Counted from the first letter of the stretch, positions 37,778 through 47,229 are shown. The stretch is DNA of 64,000 bases from a bacterium (GCA_040755755.1 JBFLZW010000022.1:111554-175553); one strand, 5' to 3'. Translations and numbers: made by a program. The notes: generated from the sequence alone by a model not told the origin.

Positions 37778-39643
37778 ATGATGAGTCTGCTTGACTTTTT
37801 TCGCCCCCGTTGGAAGCATTCTGATAAGGAAGTTCGTCTTTGTACTGTAGAGGGACTGGAGAGCCAGAAAATACTTGCAAAGATAGCCAGGAATGAGCCT
37901 GATGAGGATGTTCGAAAGGCTGCTGTCAAGAAGCTGGCAGACCAGAATTCTCTTGCTGAGATCGCAAAGGGTGATATGAGTTATGTTGTCAGATGTATGG
38001 CGGCAGAGAGATTGGAATCCCAGGAGTTATTGGTAAAAATTATTAAAGAAGATACGCTCATAAAAGACGATACCATTTTCAATATTCGTCAGGAGGCAGT
38101 GAAGAGGTTGCAGGATCAAGCTGTTCTGGCAGATATCGCTCAAAATGCTCAGGATGAAAGGATTCGCCAGGAAGCAGTGAAGAAGTTAAAAGATCAAACT
38201 GTCTTAGCAGATATCCTGAACAACGATGAGAGCTCGGATGTCCGGAAAATAGTAATAGCTCATATAAAGGCTCAACCCAATTTAGTAGATATTGCAAAAA
38301 ATGATACTGTTTTGGCAGATATTGCTAACTATGCCAAGGATAAAAAAATCCGCCAGGAAGCGGTGAAGAGGTTGAAAGATCAAGCTATTTTGGCTGTCAT
38401 TGCCAGAAACGATGAATGCTCGTATGTTCGCCAGGAAGCAGTGAAAAAGATGGAAGATCAGGCTATTCTGGCAGATATTGCTCAAAACGATACAGATGTA
38501 TTTGTTCGCCAGGAAGCGGTGGAAAGGCTGGAAGATCAAACTGTTTTGGCAGATATTGCCAAAAACGATGAAAGTTTGTATGTTCGCAAAGCAGCAATAG
38601 CCCGCATAAAAGATCAGCTCATGTTACGGAGTATTTTAGCAGATATTACAAAAAATGACAAAGGTGATCCGGATGTTCGTGAAAAAGTAACAGAATGGGT
38701 GATGTGTCGGATAGAAGATCAAGCTATTTTAAAAGACATTGCTCTTAACAATAAAGATGGAAGAATTCGCCGGAAAGCAGTGATGAAGCTGGGAGATCAG
38801 GCTGCTCTGGCAGTTATTGCTCACAACGATGAAGATGCATTCATTCGCCAGGAAGCGGTGAAGAAGCTGGAAGACCAGACTGTTCTGGCAGATGTTGTCA
38901 GGAACGATAAAAATCAGTCTGTTCGCCGGGAAGCGGTAAAAAGGGTGGAAGATCAGGCCGTTTTGTCAGCTATTGCCCAAAATGACCAGGATTCATCTGT
39001 TCGCCAGGAAGCGGTGAAAAAGTTGGCCGATCAAGCAGTCCTGGTATATATCATCAGAAACGATACGAGTGTGGATATTCTCAGAGAAGCGGTGCAGAGG
39101 CTGGAAGATCAGGCTGCTTTGGCAGCTATTGCTCAAGACGATAAGGTTGTTATCTGGATTCGCCAGGAAGCGGTGAAGAGGCTGGAAGATCAGGCTGCTC
39201 TTGCAGATATCGCTTACAACATTGAAGATCCGTTTTTCCGCCAGGAAGCAGTGAAAAAGCTGAAAAATCAAGCTGTTCTGGCAGATATTATCAAAAACGA
39301 CAAAGATCCATCCGTTCGCCGGGAAGCAATGAAAAAATTGGAGGATCAAGCTGCTCTGGCGGATATCGCCCAAAACGATGAGGTTGTTATCTGGATTCGC
39401 CAGGAAGCGATGAAAAAACTGGAAGACCAGGTTGCTCTGACAGCCATTGCCCGAAATAACAAAATACTCGTATGGATCCGCCGGGAGGCGGTAAAAAAGC
39501 TGGAAGATCAAGCTGTTCTGGCAGATATTGCTCACAACGATGAGGATGTATCGGTATGCCAGGAAGCAATGATGAAATTGAAAAATCAAGCCTGCTGCGA
39601 CATTGCTCTGAGTAGTTACGAGATTAGCGGGGCAATTAACTGA
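37778..39643 (+). CDS. HEAT-repeat protein of very regular repeats
   Basis: 621 residues built almost entirely of about 22 repeats of 26-28 residues, each like ADIAQNDTDVFVRQEAVERL followed by EDQ. This is the two-helix HEAT / PBS-lyase-like pattern. There is no signal peptide, membrane helix or catalytic motif, so it should be a cytoplasmic solenoid scaffold for protein binding. The repeats are also alike at DNA level (GCTGGAAGATCAAGCTGTTCTGG-like blocks), pointing to expansion by unequal exchange. It is convergent with nrdJ, with a hairpin between them. Partner unknown. Confidence 0.88.
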   Translation: MMSLLDFFRPRWKHSDKEVRLCTVEGLESQKILAKIARNEPDEDVRKAAVKKLADQNSLAEIAKGDMSYVVRCMAAERLESQELLVKIIKEDTLIKDDTIFNIRQEAVKRLQDQAVLADIAQNAQDERIRQEAVKKLKDQTVLADILNNDESSDVRKIVIAHIKAQPNLVDIAKNDTVLADIANYAKDKKIRQEAVKRLKDQAILAVIARNDECSYVRQEAVKKMEDQAILADIAQNDTDVFVRQEAVERLEDQTVLADIAKNDESLYVRKAAIARIKDQLMLRSILADITKNDKGDPDVREKVTEWVMCRIEDQAILKDIALNNKDGRIRRKAVMKLGDQAALAVIAHNDEDAFIRQEAVKKLEDQTVLADVVRNDKNQSVRREAVKRVEDQAVLSAIAQNDQDSSVRQEAVKKLADQAVLVYIIRNDTSVDILREAVQRLEDQAALAAIAQDDKVVIWIRQEAVKRLEDQAALADIAYNIEDPFFRQEAVKKLKNQAVLADIIKNDKDPSVRREAMKKLEDQAALADIAQNDEVVIWIRQEAMKKLEDQVALTAIARNNKILVWIRREAVKKLEDQAVLADIAHNDEDVSVCQEAMMKLKNQACCDIALSSYEISGAIN

Positions 39644-39658
39644 ACAGCACATCCCCCC

Positions 39659-39680
39659 GGCTGCACCTACAGGGTGCAGC
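39659..39680. terminator. Convergent hairpin between HEAT gene and nrdJ
   Basis: GGCTGCACC TACA GGGTGCAGCC gives a 9-bp perfect stem with a 4-base loop. It overlaps the last codons of nrdJ and lies 16 bases after the HEAT gene stop codon. No T-run. Confidence 0.5.
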
Positions 39681-41793
39681 CCGGCGTGGGACAGCCTCCG
39701 GCGTATTCAGCATCAGCCGCGGTGTACCAGGATTCTTCTTCCAGCTTTTCCTTGTACTGGCCGGGCAGGGAGAGGACCTGTTCGGGTTTTGAGCCGTAGC
39801 GGTAGATGGTAATCCCCTTGCAGCCGAGACGGTAAGCTTCGAGGTAGATTTTTTTTACCTCGTCCACGGTGGATTCAGCAGGCAGGTTGATGGTTTTGGA
39901 AACAGAGTTATCGGTATATTTCTGGAAAGCGGCCTGAATCTTCAGGTGCCAGTCGGAAGAGATATCGAGAGCGGTGACAAATATCCGGCGGATATCTTCA
40001 GGAATTTCAGTTATTTCCCGGATCGATCCGAGTCTGGCAACCTGGCCCATCAGCTCCTGGCTGAAAAATCCGCGCTCTTTGGCCTTTTTTTCAAACACCG
40101 GGTTTACTTCGAGCAGTCTGGTCCCATCCATTATGTTGCGCACAAAGCTCAAGGCGAAAACCGGCTCGATGCCGCTCGAGCACCCGGCAATGATGCTGAT
40201 GGTTCCGGTAGGAGCAACCGTGGTCGTGGTGGCATTTCTGACTGCCGCATCACCCCGTCGGCCATAGACGGATGCAGAAAAATTGGGGAAAGCCCCTCTC
40301 TCTCTGGCCAGCAGTCGGGACCGGTTCCAGGCTTCCTCCCTGACATGCTTCATGATCCTTTCAGCCATCCGGACAGCCGCATCGGAATCATAGGGTATCC
40401 CAAGCTCGAGCAGAAGATCGGCAAAGCCCATCACCCCAAGGCCGATCTTGCGGTTTGCTCTGGTGATCTCCTCGATTTCGGGCAGAGGGAAGCGGTTTAC
40501 CTCAATGATGTCATCGAGAAACCGTACGCCCAGATGGACAACACGAGTCAGCCGCTCCCAGTCTACATCTCCCCCCCTGACCAGGCGGCTGAGATTGATG
40601 GAAGCCAGGTTGCAGCTCTCGTAGGGAAGCAGGGGAAGCTCGCCGCAGGGATTGGTGGCTTCTATCCGGCCAATCTCCGGCGTGGGATTAGCGCGGTTGA
40701 TGGCGTCCAGAAAGATCATGCCCGGATCCCCGCTCTTCCAGGCCATGTGGGCGATCAGGTCGAAGATTTCCCTGGCCAGGACCCTTCTGACTTCCTGGCC
40801 GGTTCTGGGATTGATCAGGGGATAATCCCGGTCCTGCTCAAGGGCCTGCATATAATCGTCGGCAGCCGCAACGGAGAGATTGAAATTCCGGAACTTTCCC
40901 TCCTGCCCCTTGGCAGTGATAAAATCAACGACATCGGGGTGATCCACCCGCAGGATGCCCATATTGGCCCCGCGCCTTCTGCCCCCCTGCTTGACCACGC
41001 CGGTGGCGGTATCGAAAATCTCCATAAAGGAAACCGGGCCGGAGGCAATGCCTTTGGTGGACATGACCATATCGCCCCTGGGCCGCAGCCGGGAAAAGGA
41101 AAAGCCCGTTCCCCCGCCGCTCTGGTGGATCAGGGCCATGTTCTTCACCGCATCGAAGATGCTCTCGATGGAGTCCTCCACCGGAATGACAAAGCAGGCG
41201 GACAATTGGCCCATCTGGGTCCCTGCATTCATCAGGGTGGGGGAGTTGGGCATGAATTCCCTGCCGGCCATCAGGGAATAAAATTCCTCCTCGTAAAGCC
41301 TGACATCGGCGGCAGAGCCATACTGTCGTTCAGCTTCGGCCACAGCCCTGGCCACCCGGCGAAACATCTGGGCAGGTGACTCGATTATCCTCCCCTCGTC
41401 ATCCTTGCGCAGATACCTCCTGTGCAGAACACGGATGGTGTTGACCGGCAGCTTCAGCTCATCCTTCACTCCCATCCAGCTCTTTATCTCACGGATCTCC
41501 TGATGCCGCTTCCGGTACAGAATATAGGATCTTGCCACCTGAGTGAACCCTGCCTGAATCAGCACCTCTTCCACCAGGTCCTGGATTTCCTCGACACCGG
41601 GTATTTCACCAAACCGCTCACGAAGGAGGGGAACGATCCTGTCCGTCAGCTCACCGGCTCGTCTTTCCGACTCCTGCTCATCCTGGAGGTTTTCCAGAAA
41701 AGCCCGCTCCAGCGCATGATGGATCTTCTTTCTGTCAAACGGCACCATCTCGCCGGTACGCCGGCGGACCTGCCTGATTGTGGTCGCATTCAT
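39667..41793 (-). CDS. nrdJ: Adenosylcobalamin-dependent ribonucleotide reductase (class II)
   Basis: 708 residues. An N-terminal ATP-cone (about 5-95) is followed by the class II catalytic barrel: LSACFVIPVEDS with the first redox Cys, GGGTGFSFSRLRP, NPCGELPLLPYESCNLASINLS with the catalytic Cys and Glu, and GTISIIAGCSSGIEPVF. The C-terminal end keeps a Cys pair (GGCPTPGCTL) for re-reduction by thioredoxin. The enzyme makes deoxyribonucleotides using coenzyme B12 and does not need oxygen, which fits an anaerobe. No cobalamin riboswitch was recognised in the upstream 200 bases. Confidence 0.95.
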   Translation of the reverse strand: MNATTIRQVRRRTGEMVPFDRKKIHHALERAFLENLQDEQESERRAGELTDRIVPLLRERFGEIPGVEEIQDLVEEVLIQAGFTQVARSYILYRKRHQEIREIKSWMGVKDELKLPVNTIRVLHRRYLRKDDEGRIIESPAQMFRRVARAVAEAERQYGSAADVRLYEEEFYSLMAGREFMPNSPTLMNAGTQMGQLSACFVIPVEDSIESIFDAVKNMALIHQSGGGTGFSFSRLRPRGDMVMSTKGIASGPVSFMEIFDTATGVVKQGGRRRGANMGILRVDHPDVVDFITAKGQEGKFRNFNLSVAAADDYMQALEQDRDYPLINPRTGQEVRRVLAREIFDLIAHMAWKSGDPGMIFLDAINRANPTPEIGRIEATNPCGELPLLPYESCNLASINLSRLVRGGDVDWERLTRVVHLGVRFLDDIIEVNRFPLPEIEEITRANRKIGLGVMGFADLLLELGIPYDSDAAVRMAERIMKHVREEAWNRSRLLARERGAFPNFSASVYGRRGDAAVRNATTTTVAPTGTISIIAGCSSGIEPVFALSFVRNIMDGTRLLEVNPVFEKKAKERGFFSQELMGQVARLGSIREITEIPEDIRRIFVTALDISSDWHLKIQAAFQKYTDNSVSKTINLPAESTVDEVKKIYLEAYRLGCKGITIYRYGSKPEQVLSLPGQYKEKLEEESWYTAADAEYAGGCPTPGCTL

Positions 41794-42022
41794 ATGTTTG
41801 TTATCTCCGAATATGAAAAATTAATCAGTTGATAACTTAATAGATCGGCTGTAAGCAGGTTCAGGGCTTATTGCCCGGCAGCTTAAGGATATTCCTCCTG
41901 GAAAAGGGAGGAAGCCAATCCCAAAAAGTAACCTGTTTTCCAATGGAATAACCGATTTACTGGCATCAAGAAGGTGATTGAGCTTGCTTTAGCATTATCA
42001 AATTAGGAATGAGGTGAAGAAG

Positions 42023-42880
42023 ATGAAAAAGATACTTACCATTCTGCCTGTTTGTGTATGCATGGCATTATTCGTTCGGGGAACCTCACATGCCTCAACG
42101 AATGACGGCAGGGAAGATTTCTCGATAAAGCCGGATGTCAATGCCAGTGGTGCACTTACCCCTGGTCAGATTCTCTATTCTCTCGAAGATGGAACAAAGG
42201 GAGATGATTTTATAATTCCAACAGGAGGCTTGGACGTGAGCGGCCTTTCCGGTCATCATAGATGTCCCCCGTGGAACCACAATGTAACACTCTCGGCTAT
42301 GATTAAGGGTGACTACTTCCTGAAGTACTCTGTCAGCGGCAGTTCGGATGTCTTTGAATGGCATGTAACCGGACCTGAACCTGTCCCTTCAGGATCTGGA
42401 CGGAATATCGCGTTCGCCGGTGTTCATGATACTGACGTAGACTTGGGCCTGACTGGTCAGGATCTCGATGCCCTTGAAGCCCACGACCATCCACGATATC
42501 AAACTCCGTATCCTGGGGTACCGCTCGACTGGGAGAACGAAGCGGTCCATTACTCGGCTGGAGACAGTAAGGTAGTATATTTCGGCAACTTTACATCCGG
42601 ATGGGGAAAGATCTATCACATTTTCCCCGAGGCTATTGATGGCTTGATTGTCTACGATGTGGCAGGTGGATTGGATACCTTCGATGCCGGAACTGACACA
42701 CTGAACAGCGATGTCATTTTCTATTCTTTAGCACCCTGCGCAACGGATCCAATCGGGGACAACATCTATTGGTACAGCGCAGCATCCGGAGGAATTGGCG
42801 GGCTGTATGCCGATCCACAACTGAATGAAAATGTGGATGCCCTGGATAATCGCCCTTCATCGGAACAGGGAGGACAATAA
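42023..42880 (+). CDS. Secreted protein, unknown function
   Basis: 285 residues from ATG 42023 behind GAGGTG (an in-frame GTG at 42014 overlaps that site). Signal peptide ILPVCVCMALFVRGTSHA. The mature part is acidic and rich in Asp, Gly, Ser and aromatic residues, with segments such as SLEDGTKGDDFIIPTGG and GDNIYWYSAASGGIGGLY and a disordered C-terminus; no repeat, metal-site or enzymatic motif is recognised. It stands alone between nrdJ (divergent) and a repeat block. Probably an exported structural or surface protein. Confidence 0.7.
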   Translation: MKKILTILPVCVCMALFVRGTSHASTNDGREDFSIKPDVNASGALTPGQILYSLEDGTKGDDFIIPTGGLDVSGLSGHHRCPPWNHNVTLSAMIKGDYFLKYSVSGSSDVFEWHVTGPEPVPSGSGRNIAFAGVHDTDVDLGLTGQDLDALEAHDHPRYQTPYPGVPLDWENEAVHYSAGDSKVVYFGNFTSGWGKIYHIFPEAIDGLIVYDVAGGLDTFDAGTDTLNSDVIFYSLAPCATDPIGDNIYWYSAASGGIGGLYADPQLNENVDALDNRPSSEQGGQ

Positions 42881-42890
42881 TAGTAGCTCC

Positions 42891-43077
42891 GCAGGAGTCA
42901 GGAGAAATGTTTTTATTCGGCAAAACTTCCATTTATAGGATAGGGGCAGTAAGCGCCGAAAACCCTCTTGATTTGCAGCCTGAAGAGTATTAAAATGAGA
43001 AATCTTACGGCGGAATTCAGGAGCCGGATATCAAAATAAAGGCTTTCATTTCTCCTGACTCCTGGATTCTGTCTCCT
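42891..43077. repeat. Dispersed TCAGGAGTCAG inverted repeat, copy 4
   Basis: A short forward arm (GCAGGAGTCAGGAGAAATG) and, about 110 bases on, a reverse arm (TTTCTCCTGACTCCTGGATT) flank a spacer with no gene. Confidence 0.6.
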
Positions 43078-43134
43078 GCTATAACATCAATTGTCCGTAA
43101 CACGTAACCTTCTATCCACAAAGGGCAGTCATCT

Positions 43135-43542
43135 ATGTCAATGGAAGCAGTAGAATTGATTATCATGCGGGTTTTTTCCATCCTGGCTAACATCATAGAG
43201 CTTGGCGCTGCCTTTATCATTGTTTCTGCAAGCATTCGGGCATTCTTTGGATACATCTTCAAGGCATTGTTTCAGAAGATGCCCAAGGAAAAGCTCAATG
43301 AGGAAAACCTCCGGATCGAGTTAGGATTTGCCCTTTCTCTGGCTCTTGAGTTCGAGCTGGGGGCCGATATCCTCAAGACGGCTGTTGCACCGAACTGGCA
43401 GGCAATAGGAACAGTAGCGGCAATCATTGTGCTGCGGACCGTACTCAATTATTTTCTTCAGAAGGAGCTGGAAAAGTCGGAAGCCAGGGCAGAGAAAGAC
43501 CTTTCGGTGGTTTTGGAAGAGGATATTTCCCGGACCCTGTAG
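43135..43542 (+). CDS. DUF1622 family inner-membrane protein
   Basis: 135 residues with three hydrophobic helices (about 8-38, 62-80 and 90-108). The pattern IELGAAFIIVSASIRAF ... LRIELGFALSLALEFELGADILKTAVAPNW ... AIIVLRTVLNYFLQKELE is the DUF1622 signature. The biochemical role of this family is unknown. AAGGGCAG upstream can serve as ribosome-binding site. It is convergent with the MBL-fold gene. Confidence 0.88.
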   Translation: MSMEAVELIIMRVFSILANIIELGAAFIIVSASIRAFFGYIFKALFQKMPKEKLNEENLRIELGFALSLALEFELGADILKTAVAPNWQAIGTVAAIIVLRTVLNYFLQKELEKSEARAEKDLSVVLEEDISRTL

Positions 43543-43576
43543 GCAGCTCACCAGCGTGCAGGCGGATATATTCCTG

Positions 43577-44416
43577 TTAAAACCGGCAGGTCATCCCTGA
43601 ATAGCCGGATAATACGCAATCCCCGAAAGAGTTCCTGAGTGCCTGGACAGCCTGATCACCGGTGCAGTGGCAGGGTATCAGCATCCTGGGCGACAGGGAA
43701 TGCAGGGCTTCTGCGGTTTGTTCAAGTCGCCGGTTATCGGCACGAAGAAGATGAAAACCGCCGATGACCGCCCGGATCGGGGAATTTCCCCTGAGCCGCC
43801 GTATCGAGGTCAGGGTGTTTACCAGTCCGGCGTGGCAGCATCCAACACACACAATCAAACCTTCCTCTGAGCTGATCCAAAGAGCCTGGTCATCTGCAAT
43901 GCAGTCTTTCTGCTCTCCTTTCGGATCAAGAAAAAAGGGGCCGCCGACGTCCTCGAAGGATGTCTCGCGGGGGATCGGCCCGGTTATGCCAATCTGTCCG
44001 GTGAAGGTTAATGGCTGAGTTGCCCAGATAATCCTTCCATCGGGTACCCGAAGGATAGCAGACCTGGCTGCAGGGGGCATGCCGATCGGCCTGGGCGGTT
44101 TCTCAGGATGGATACTATACCGTGGCACTACGGCATTCGGGTGCAGGATCAGGCTGGCACTTATTGCGACCCTCAAGGCAGCAGCCAATCCCCCCGTGTG
44201 GTCATAGTGGCCGTGACTTACCACCATGAAGTCGGTCTTTTCCAGGGGGATCCCGAGTTGGCGGGCGTTTTCCGGAAGAGCCTTGCCCTGCCCGGTGTCG
44301 AACAGGATGCACTTCCCATCGGCCTCTATCCAGAGCGATAACCCATGCTCGGCGACCAGCCCGGTTCCTGGTTTATTATCAACCAGTATGGTAATACTGA
44401 CAGACCCGGTGTACAT
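43577..44416 (-). CDS. MBL-fold metal-dependent hydrolase
   Basis: 279 residues with the metallo-beta-lactamase motifs: the HxHxDH metal site in VVSHGHYDHTGGL (about 66-78), FDTGQGKAL before it, GCCHAGLVNT in the middle and PCHCTGDQA near the C-terminus. The family includes RFA-P synthase-like proteins found in many anaerobes and archaea; the substrate is unknown. It has the same orientation as the ORP-like cluster, from which it is separated by a palindrome and repeats, so it may be the last gene of that transcript. Confidence 0.88.
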   Translation of the reverse strand: MYTGSVSITILVDNKPGTGLVAEHGLSLWIEADGKCILFDTGQGKALPENARQLGIPLEKTDFMVVSHGHYDHTGGLAAALRVAISASLILHPNAVVPRYSIHPEKPPRPIGMPPAARSAILRVPDGRIIWATQPLTFTGQIGITGPIPRETSFEDVGGPFFLDPKGEQKDCIADDQALWISSEEGLIVCVGCCHAGLVNTLTSIRRLRGNSPIRAVIGGFHLLRADNRRLEQTAEALHSLSPRMLIPCHCTGDQAVQALRNSFGDCVLSGYSGMTCRF

Positions 44417-44481
44417 TTTTCCCTCTCCGAGGATTCAGCCAATAATGCTGCTTCCGGCTTTACTCATCAGGGGCAATCAGG

Positions 44482-44522
44482 GGGCAAATGGGGACAGATT
44501 TGAAATCTGTCCCCATTTGCCC
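44482..44522. repeat. 41-bp perfect REP-like palindrome
   Basis: Two 20-base arms (GGGCAAATGGGGACAGATTT and its exact complement) are separated by a single G. It lies between the MBL gene and the IscU-MrpORP gene, a typical place for a REP-type element or transcript-end structure. Confidence 0.8.
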
Positions 44523-44583
44523 TATTCACTGATCACTGACCACTATCTTTTACTGACCACTGACCACTGATCACTGACCACTT
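44523..44583. repeat. ACTGACCACTGATCACTG repeat
   Basis: Repeated CACTGATCACTGACCACT units, the same family as in the pilB-pilT gap at 35000-35066, extending up to the stop codon of the IscU-MrpORP gene. Confidence 0.6.
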
Positions 44584-44590
44584 CTTTCCC

Positions 44591-46276
44591 TCAATGATCG
44601 CAGACGTTATCACCCACTTCGAGTGTTCCGGCAAGATAGTCGGTAATCAGCCGTTCGGGAGTTTCGGCGGGAGCGCCCACTATTACCTGGATTCCCCGCT
44701 CGGCAAACAGGTTTTGAGCGCGCTGGCCCATACCGCCGGCGATGATGAGCGTGGCTCCCCGCTCCCCCAGCCAGGGCGGTAAAAGTCCAGGCTGGTGCGG
44801 TGGGGCTTCTATATCTTCACGTTTCAGTATCTTCTTTGCTGCCGGGTCCACATCGACCAGGGCGAAATGCCCGCAGTGGCCAAAATGCATCGACAATTTT
44901 CCATCCGCGATGGGAATAGCGATCCGCATGGATATATCCTCCTTGGTTTTCAGGTATTCTTCATTTTTATTCAGCGATTCCATCTCGTCCCCGCCCAGTC
45001 CGTCCAGCGCCTTGATCGGCTGGATAATTTCCTGCATGATCTTTGCCGTAGGGGAATCGGCATAATGAGAAAGGAAAGCATGGCCATCGTCGCAGGATTC
45101 AGCGATTTTGGGGTCTATGGGGATAGAGCCGAGGAAGGGCACCTTCATGTCTTCGGCAATGCGCCGTCCACCTCCGGTACGCAGGATCGGTGTAACCTGG
45201 CCGCAATGCGGACAGGCGAATCCGCTCATATTCTCCACTACGCCCAGTACCGGCACCTGCATTTGCCTGCAAAAGGAAATGGACTTGCGCACATCCACTG
45301 CCGCGACCTTCTGCGGAGTGGTGACGATCACCGCTCCATCGACCCTGCCGAGCAACTGGCAGACGGACAGCGGCTCATCGCCGGTGCCCGGTGGTGAATC
45401 AACCACCAGAAAGTCCAGGTCTCCCCAGGCCACATCCTTGAGGAACTGCCTGATAACCCCTGTCTTCATAGGTCCCCGCCAGATAACGGCATCATCCTGG
45501 TTGGAGAGAAAAAGGCCCAGGGACAGAACTTTCAGTCCATCGAGGTCCGCGGGGAGTAAATCTTCCCCTCTTCCGTTAACCGAGCCGAATTCCAGGCCAA
45601 GCATGGTTGGCACGCTGGGCCCGTGAATGTCCACATCCAGCAGTCCGACCTTTTTCCCCGATCTTGCAAGGGCAATAGCCAGATTAACGGCCACGGTGCT
45701 TTTCCCGACCCCGCCCTTGCCTGACATCACCACAATTTTATGGCTGATCCGGCACAGCCGCTGCTCAAGCTTCTGGCGCTCCCTGTATTCTTCATCGTTT
45801 TCGTCCGAACGGCGGCGGGAAGCGGAACAAGATGAGTCGCTGCAGGTATCACAGGTTGCCCCTGCCCTGGATGAGGCTTTGTCAGACTTCAGGTGTTCAT
45901 TGTGCAGATACTCTTCGCAGGCGGCTTTCAGGGTATTGGCCGCCAGCAGGGCGCAGTGTTCGACTTCGGCGGGCAGCCCTCCCAGAGCATGGAGAATGTC
46001 CTGCTGCCCCATAGCGGCCGCATCCGTGACGCTTTTTCCAATAGCCAGGCAGGTAGTCATGCTTCCACTGGCAATCGCCGGCTCGCATCCGTCGGTGGAG
46101 AAGGACACCTTTTTAACCTTATGGTCACGAACCAGGAGCCAGATTTCCATGGTATCACCACAGGGTCCGGTAATTCTGGCGTGACCGTTGAATGCCGACA
46201 GCGGTCCATTGTTTCTCGGATTCTGCGCATGCTCGCGCACTATTGGTGAAAAATCCAGGGTTTCATGCAACTTCAT
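44591..46276 (-). CDS. IscU-like scaffold / Mrp ATPase / ORP (NifX-like) triple fusion
   Basis: 561 residues from ATG 46276, preceded by GGGAGG. Residues about 1-125 resemble an IscU/NifU N-terminal Fe-S scaffold (HAQNPRNNGPL, GPCGDTMEIWL, FSTDGCEPAIASGSM). After a Cys-rich linker (CDTCSDSSC) comes an Mrp/NBP35 ATPase, about 175-430: Walker A SGKGGVGKST, DVDIHGPSVP, and the Fe-S-bridging CPHC. Residues about 447-561 are an ORP/NifX domain (DGKLSMHFGHCGHFALVD). Mrp plus ORP is the MrpORP layout of Desulfovibrio; the extra IscU domain is notable. Probable role: Fe-S or metal-cluster carrier acting with the MinD-like ATPases just upstream, which end 2 bases before its start. Confidence 0.9.
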   Translation of the reverse strand: MKLHETLDFSPIVREHAQNPRNNGPLSAFNGHARITGPCGDTMEIWLLVRDHKVKKVSFSTDGCEPAIASGSMTTCLAIGKSVTDAAAMGQQDILHALGGLPAEVEHCALLAANTLKAACEEYLHNEHLKSDKASSRAGATCDTCSDSSCSASRRRSDENDEEYRERQKLEQRLCRISHKIVVMSGKGGVGKSTVAVNLAIALARSGKKVGLLDVDIHGPSVPTMLGLEFGSVNGRGEDLLPADLDGLKVLSLGLFLSNQDDAVIWRGPMKTGVIRQFLKDVAWGDLDFLVVDSPPGTGDEPLSVCQLLGRVDGAVIVTTPQKVAAVDVRKSISFCRQMQVPVLGVVENMSGFACPHCGQVTPILRTGGGRRIAEDMKVPFLGSIPIDPKIAESCDDGHAFLSHYADSPTAKIMQEIIQPIKALDGLGGDEMESLNKNEEYLKTKEDISMRIAIPIADGKLSMHFGHCGHFALVDVDPAAKKILKREDIEAPPHQPGLLPPWLGERGATLIIAGGMGQRAQNLFAERGIQVIVGAPAETPERLITDYLAGTLEVGDNVCDH

Positions 46277-46278
46277 TT

Positions 46279-47229
46279 TTACCTCCCAGCAGATACATCT
46301 AAACCTCCCAAACTCATCACCTTGTTCCAAATCTGATTGATATCTTCCGCAGCCGCAGCATCCGTCTCGACTACGGCGAGGGTCTCCAGTTGGGCTTTTG
46401 TTACCCGCCGGTCATACCGGATGCGGCCTGCCGCCTGTGCGCCGCTCAGGCGCGCCTTGTTCTCGATCCGTTCTGTCATCGCGGGGTTGAGATCCCACTT
46501 GTTTACACAAACCAGGGCCGGGATGGCAAAGTGTCGCGTAAGTGCCAGGACCCGTTCGAGGTCATGCTCGCCCGATACGGTTGGCTCGGTCACGATCACC
46601 ACCAGGGATGCTCCGGTCACCGAGGCGATTACCGGGCACCCGATACCTGGCGGGCCATCCACAATTACCAGAGGAAATCCGCTTTCCTCGGCCAGTTGGT
46701 GCGCTTTTCGGCGGACAACCGACACCAGTTTGCCGGAATTTTCGGCTGCCGTACCCAGACGGGCGTGAACCATCGGACCGCAGCGGGTGTCCGACACCAT
46801 CCATTCACCGCAAAGACGTTCCGGGAAATCAATGGCCTGCGCCGGGCAAAAGCGAACACATACCCCGCAACCCTCACAGGCTATGGGGTCAATTGCAAAC
46901 TCCGGCCTGCTGCCTGCTGCCCGGTCCCTGACAGTAATCGCTCCAAAGCGGCAGTTTTCACGGCATGCACCGCATTGGATACAATCCGCATCCCTGATCA
47001 CGGCTTCATGACCGCTTCGAAATTCATGCCGCTCCCGCACCTTCGGCGTAAGGACAAGGTGCAGGTCCGCCGCGTCCACATCACAGTCAGCGACCACCGT
47101 TTCACCGGCGAGGCAGGCAAACGATGCAGTCAGGCTGGTTTTGCCCGTGCCACCCTTGCCGCTGATGACCACGAGTTGCCGGACCGTGACTGGAGATTGT
47201 GGGGCGCTCGACATCGTGGTCACACTCAT
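46279..47229 (-). CDS. MinD-type ATPase with inserted 2[4Fe-4S] ferredoxin domain (second copy)
   Basis: 316 residues. Deviant Walker A ISGKGGTGKTS at about 20-30; DCDVDAADLHLVL after it; two ferredoxin motifs inserted in the ATPase (CIQCGACRENC and CEGCGVCVRFC, about 75-130); then VIVDGPPGIGCPV, the Walker B region. This matches the MinD-like partners of the ORP complex described in Desulfovibrio vulgaris, where the orp operon affects cell-division placement. It overlaps the FmdB-like gene by 4 bases and is followed 2 bases later by the IscU-MrpORP gene, so one operon is clear. It is homologous to 47516-48355. Confidence 0.92.
   Translation of the reverse strand: MSVTTMSSAPQSPVTVRQLVVISGKGGTGKTSLTASFACLAGETVVADCDVDAADLHLVLTPKVRERHEFRSGHEAVIRDADCIQCGACRENCRFGAITVRDRAAGSRPEFAIDPIACEGCGVCVRFCPAQAIDFPERLCGEWMVSDTRCGPMVHARLGTAAENSGKLVSVVRRKAHQLAEESGFPLVIVDGPPGIGCPVIASVTGASLVVIVTEPTVSGEHDLERVLALTRHFAIPALVCVNKWDLNPAMTERIENKARLSGAQAAGRIRYDRRVTKAQLETLAVVETDAAAAEDINQIWNKVMSLGGLDVSAGR

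Noticed and set aside
39946..41379. 477-codon plus-strand frame
   Set aside because: Antisense shadow of nrdJ, which has unmistakable ribonucleotide reductase motifs.
41794..42022. Cobalamin riboswitch in front of nrdJ
   Set aside because: No B12-box-like conserved block could be found on the minus strand.
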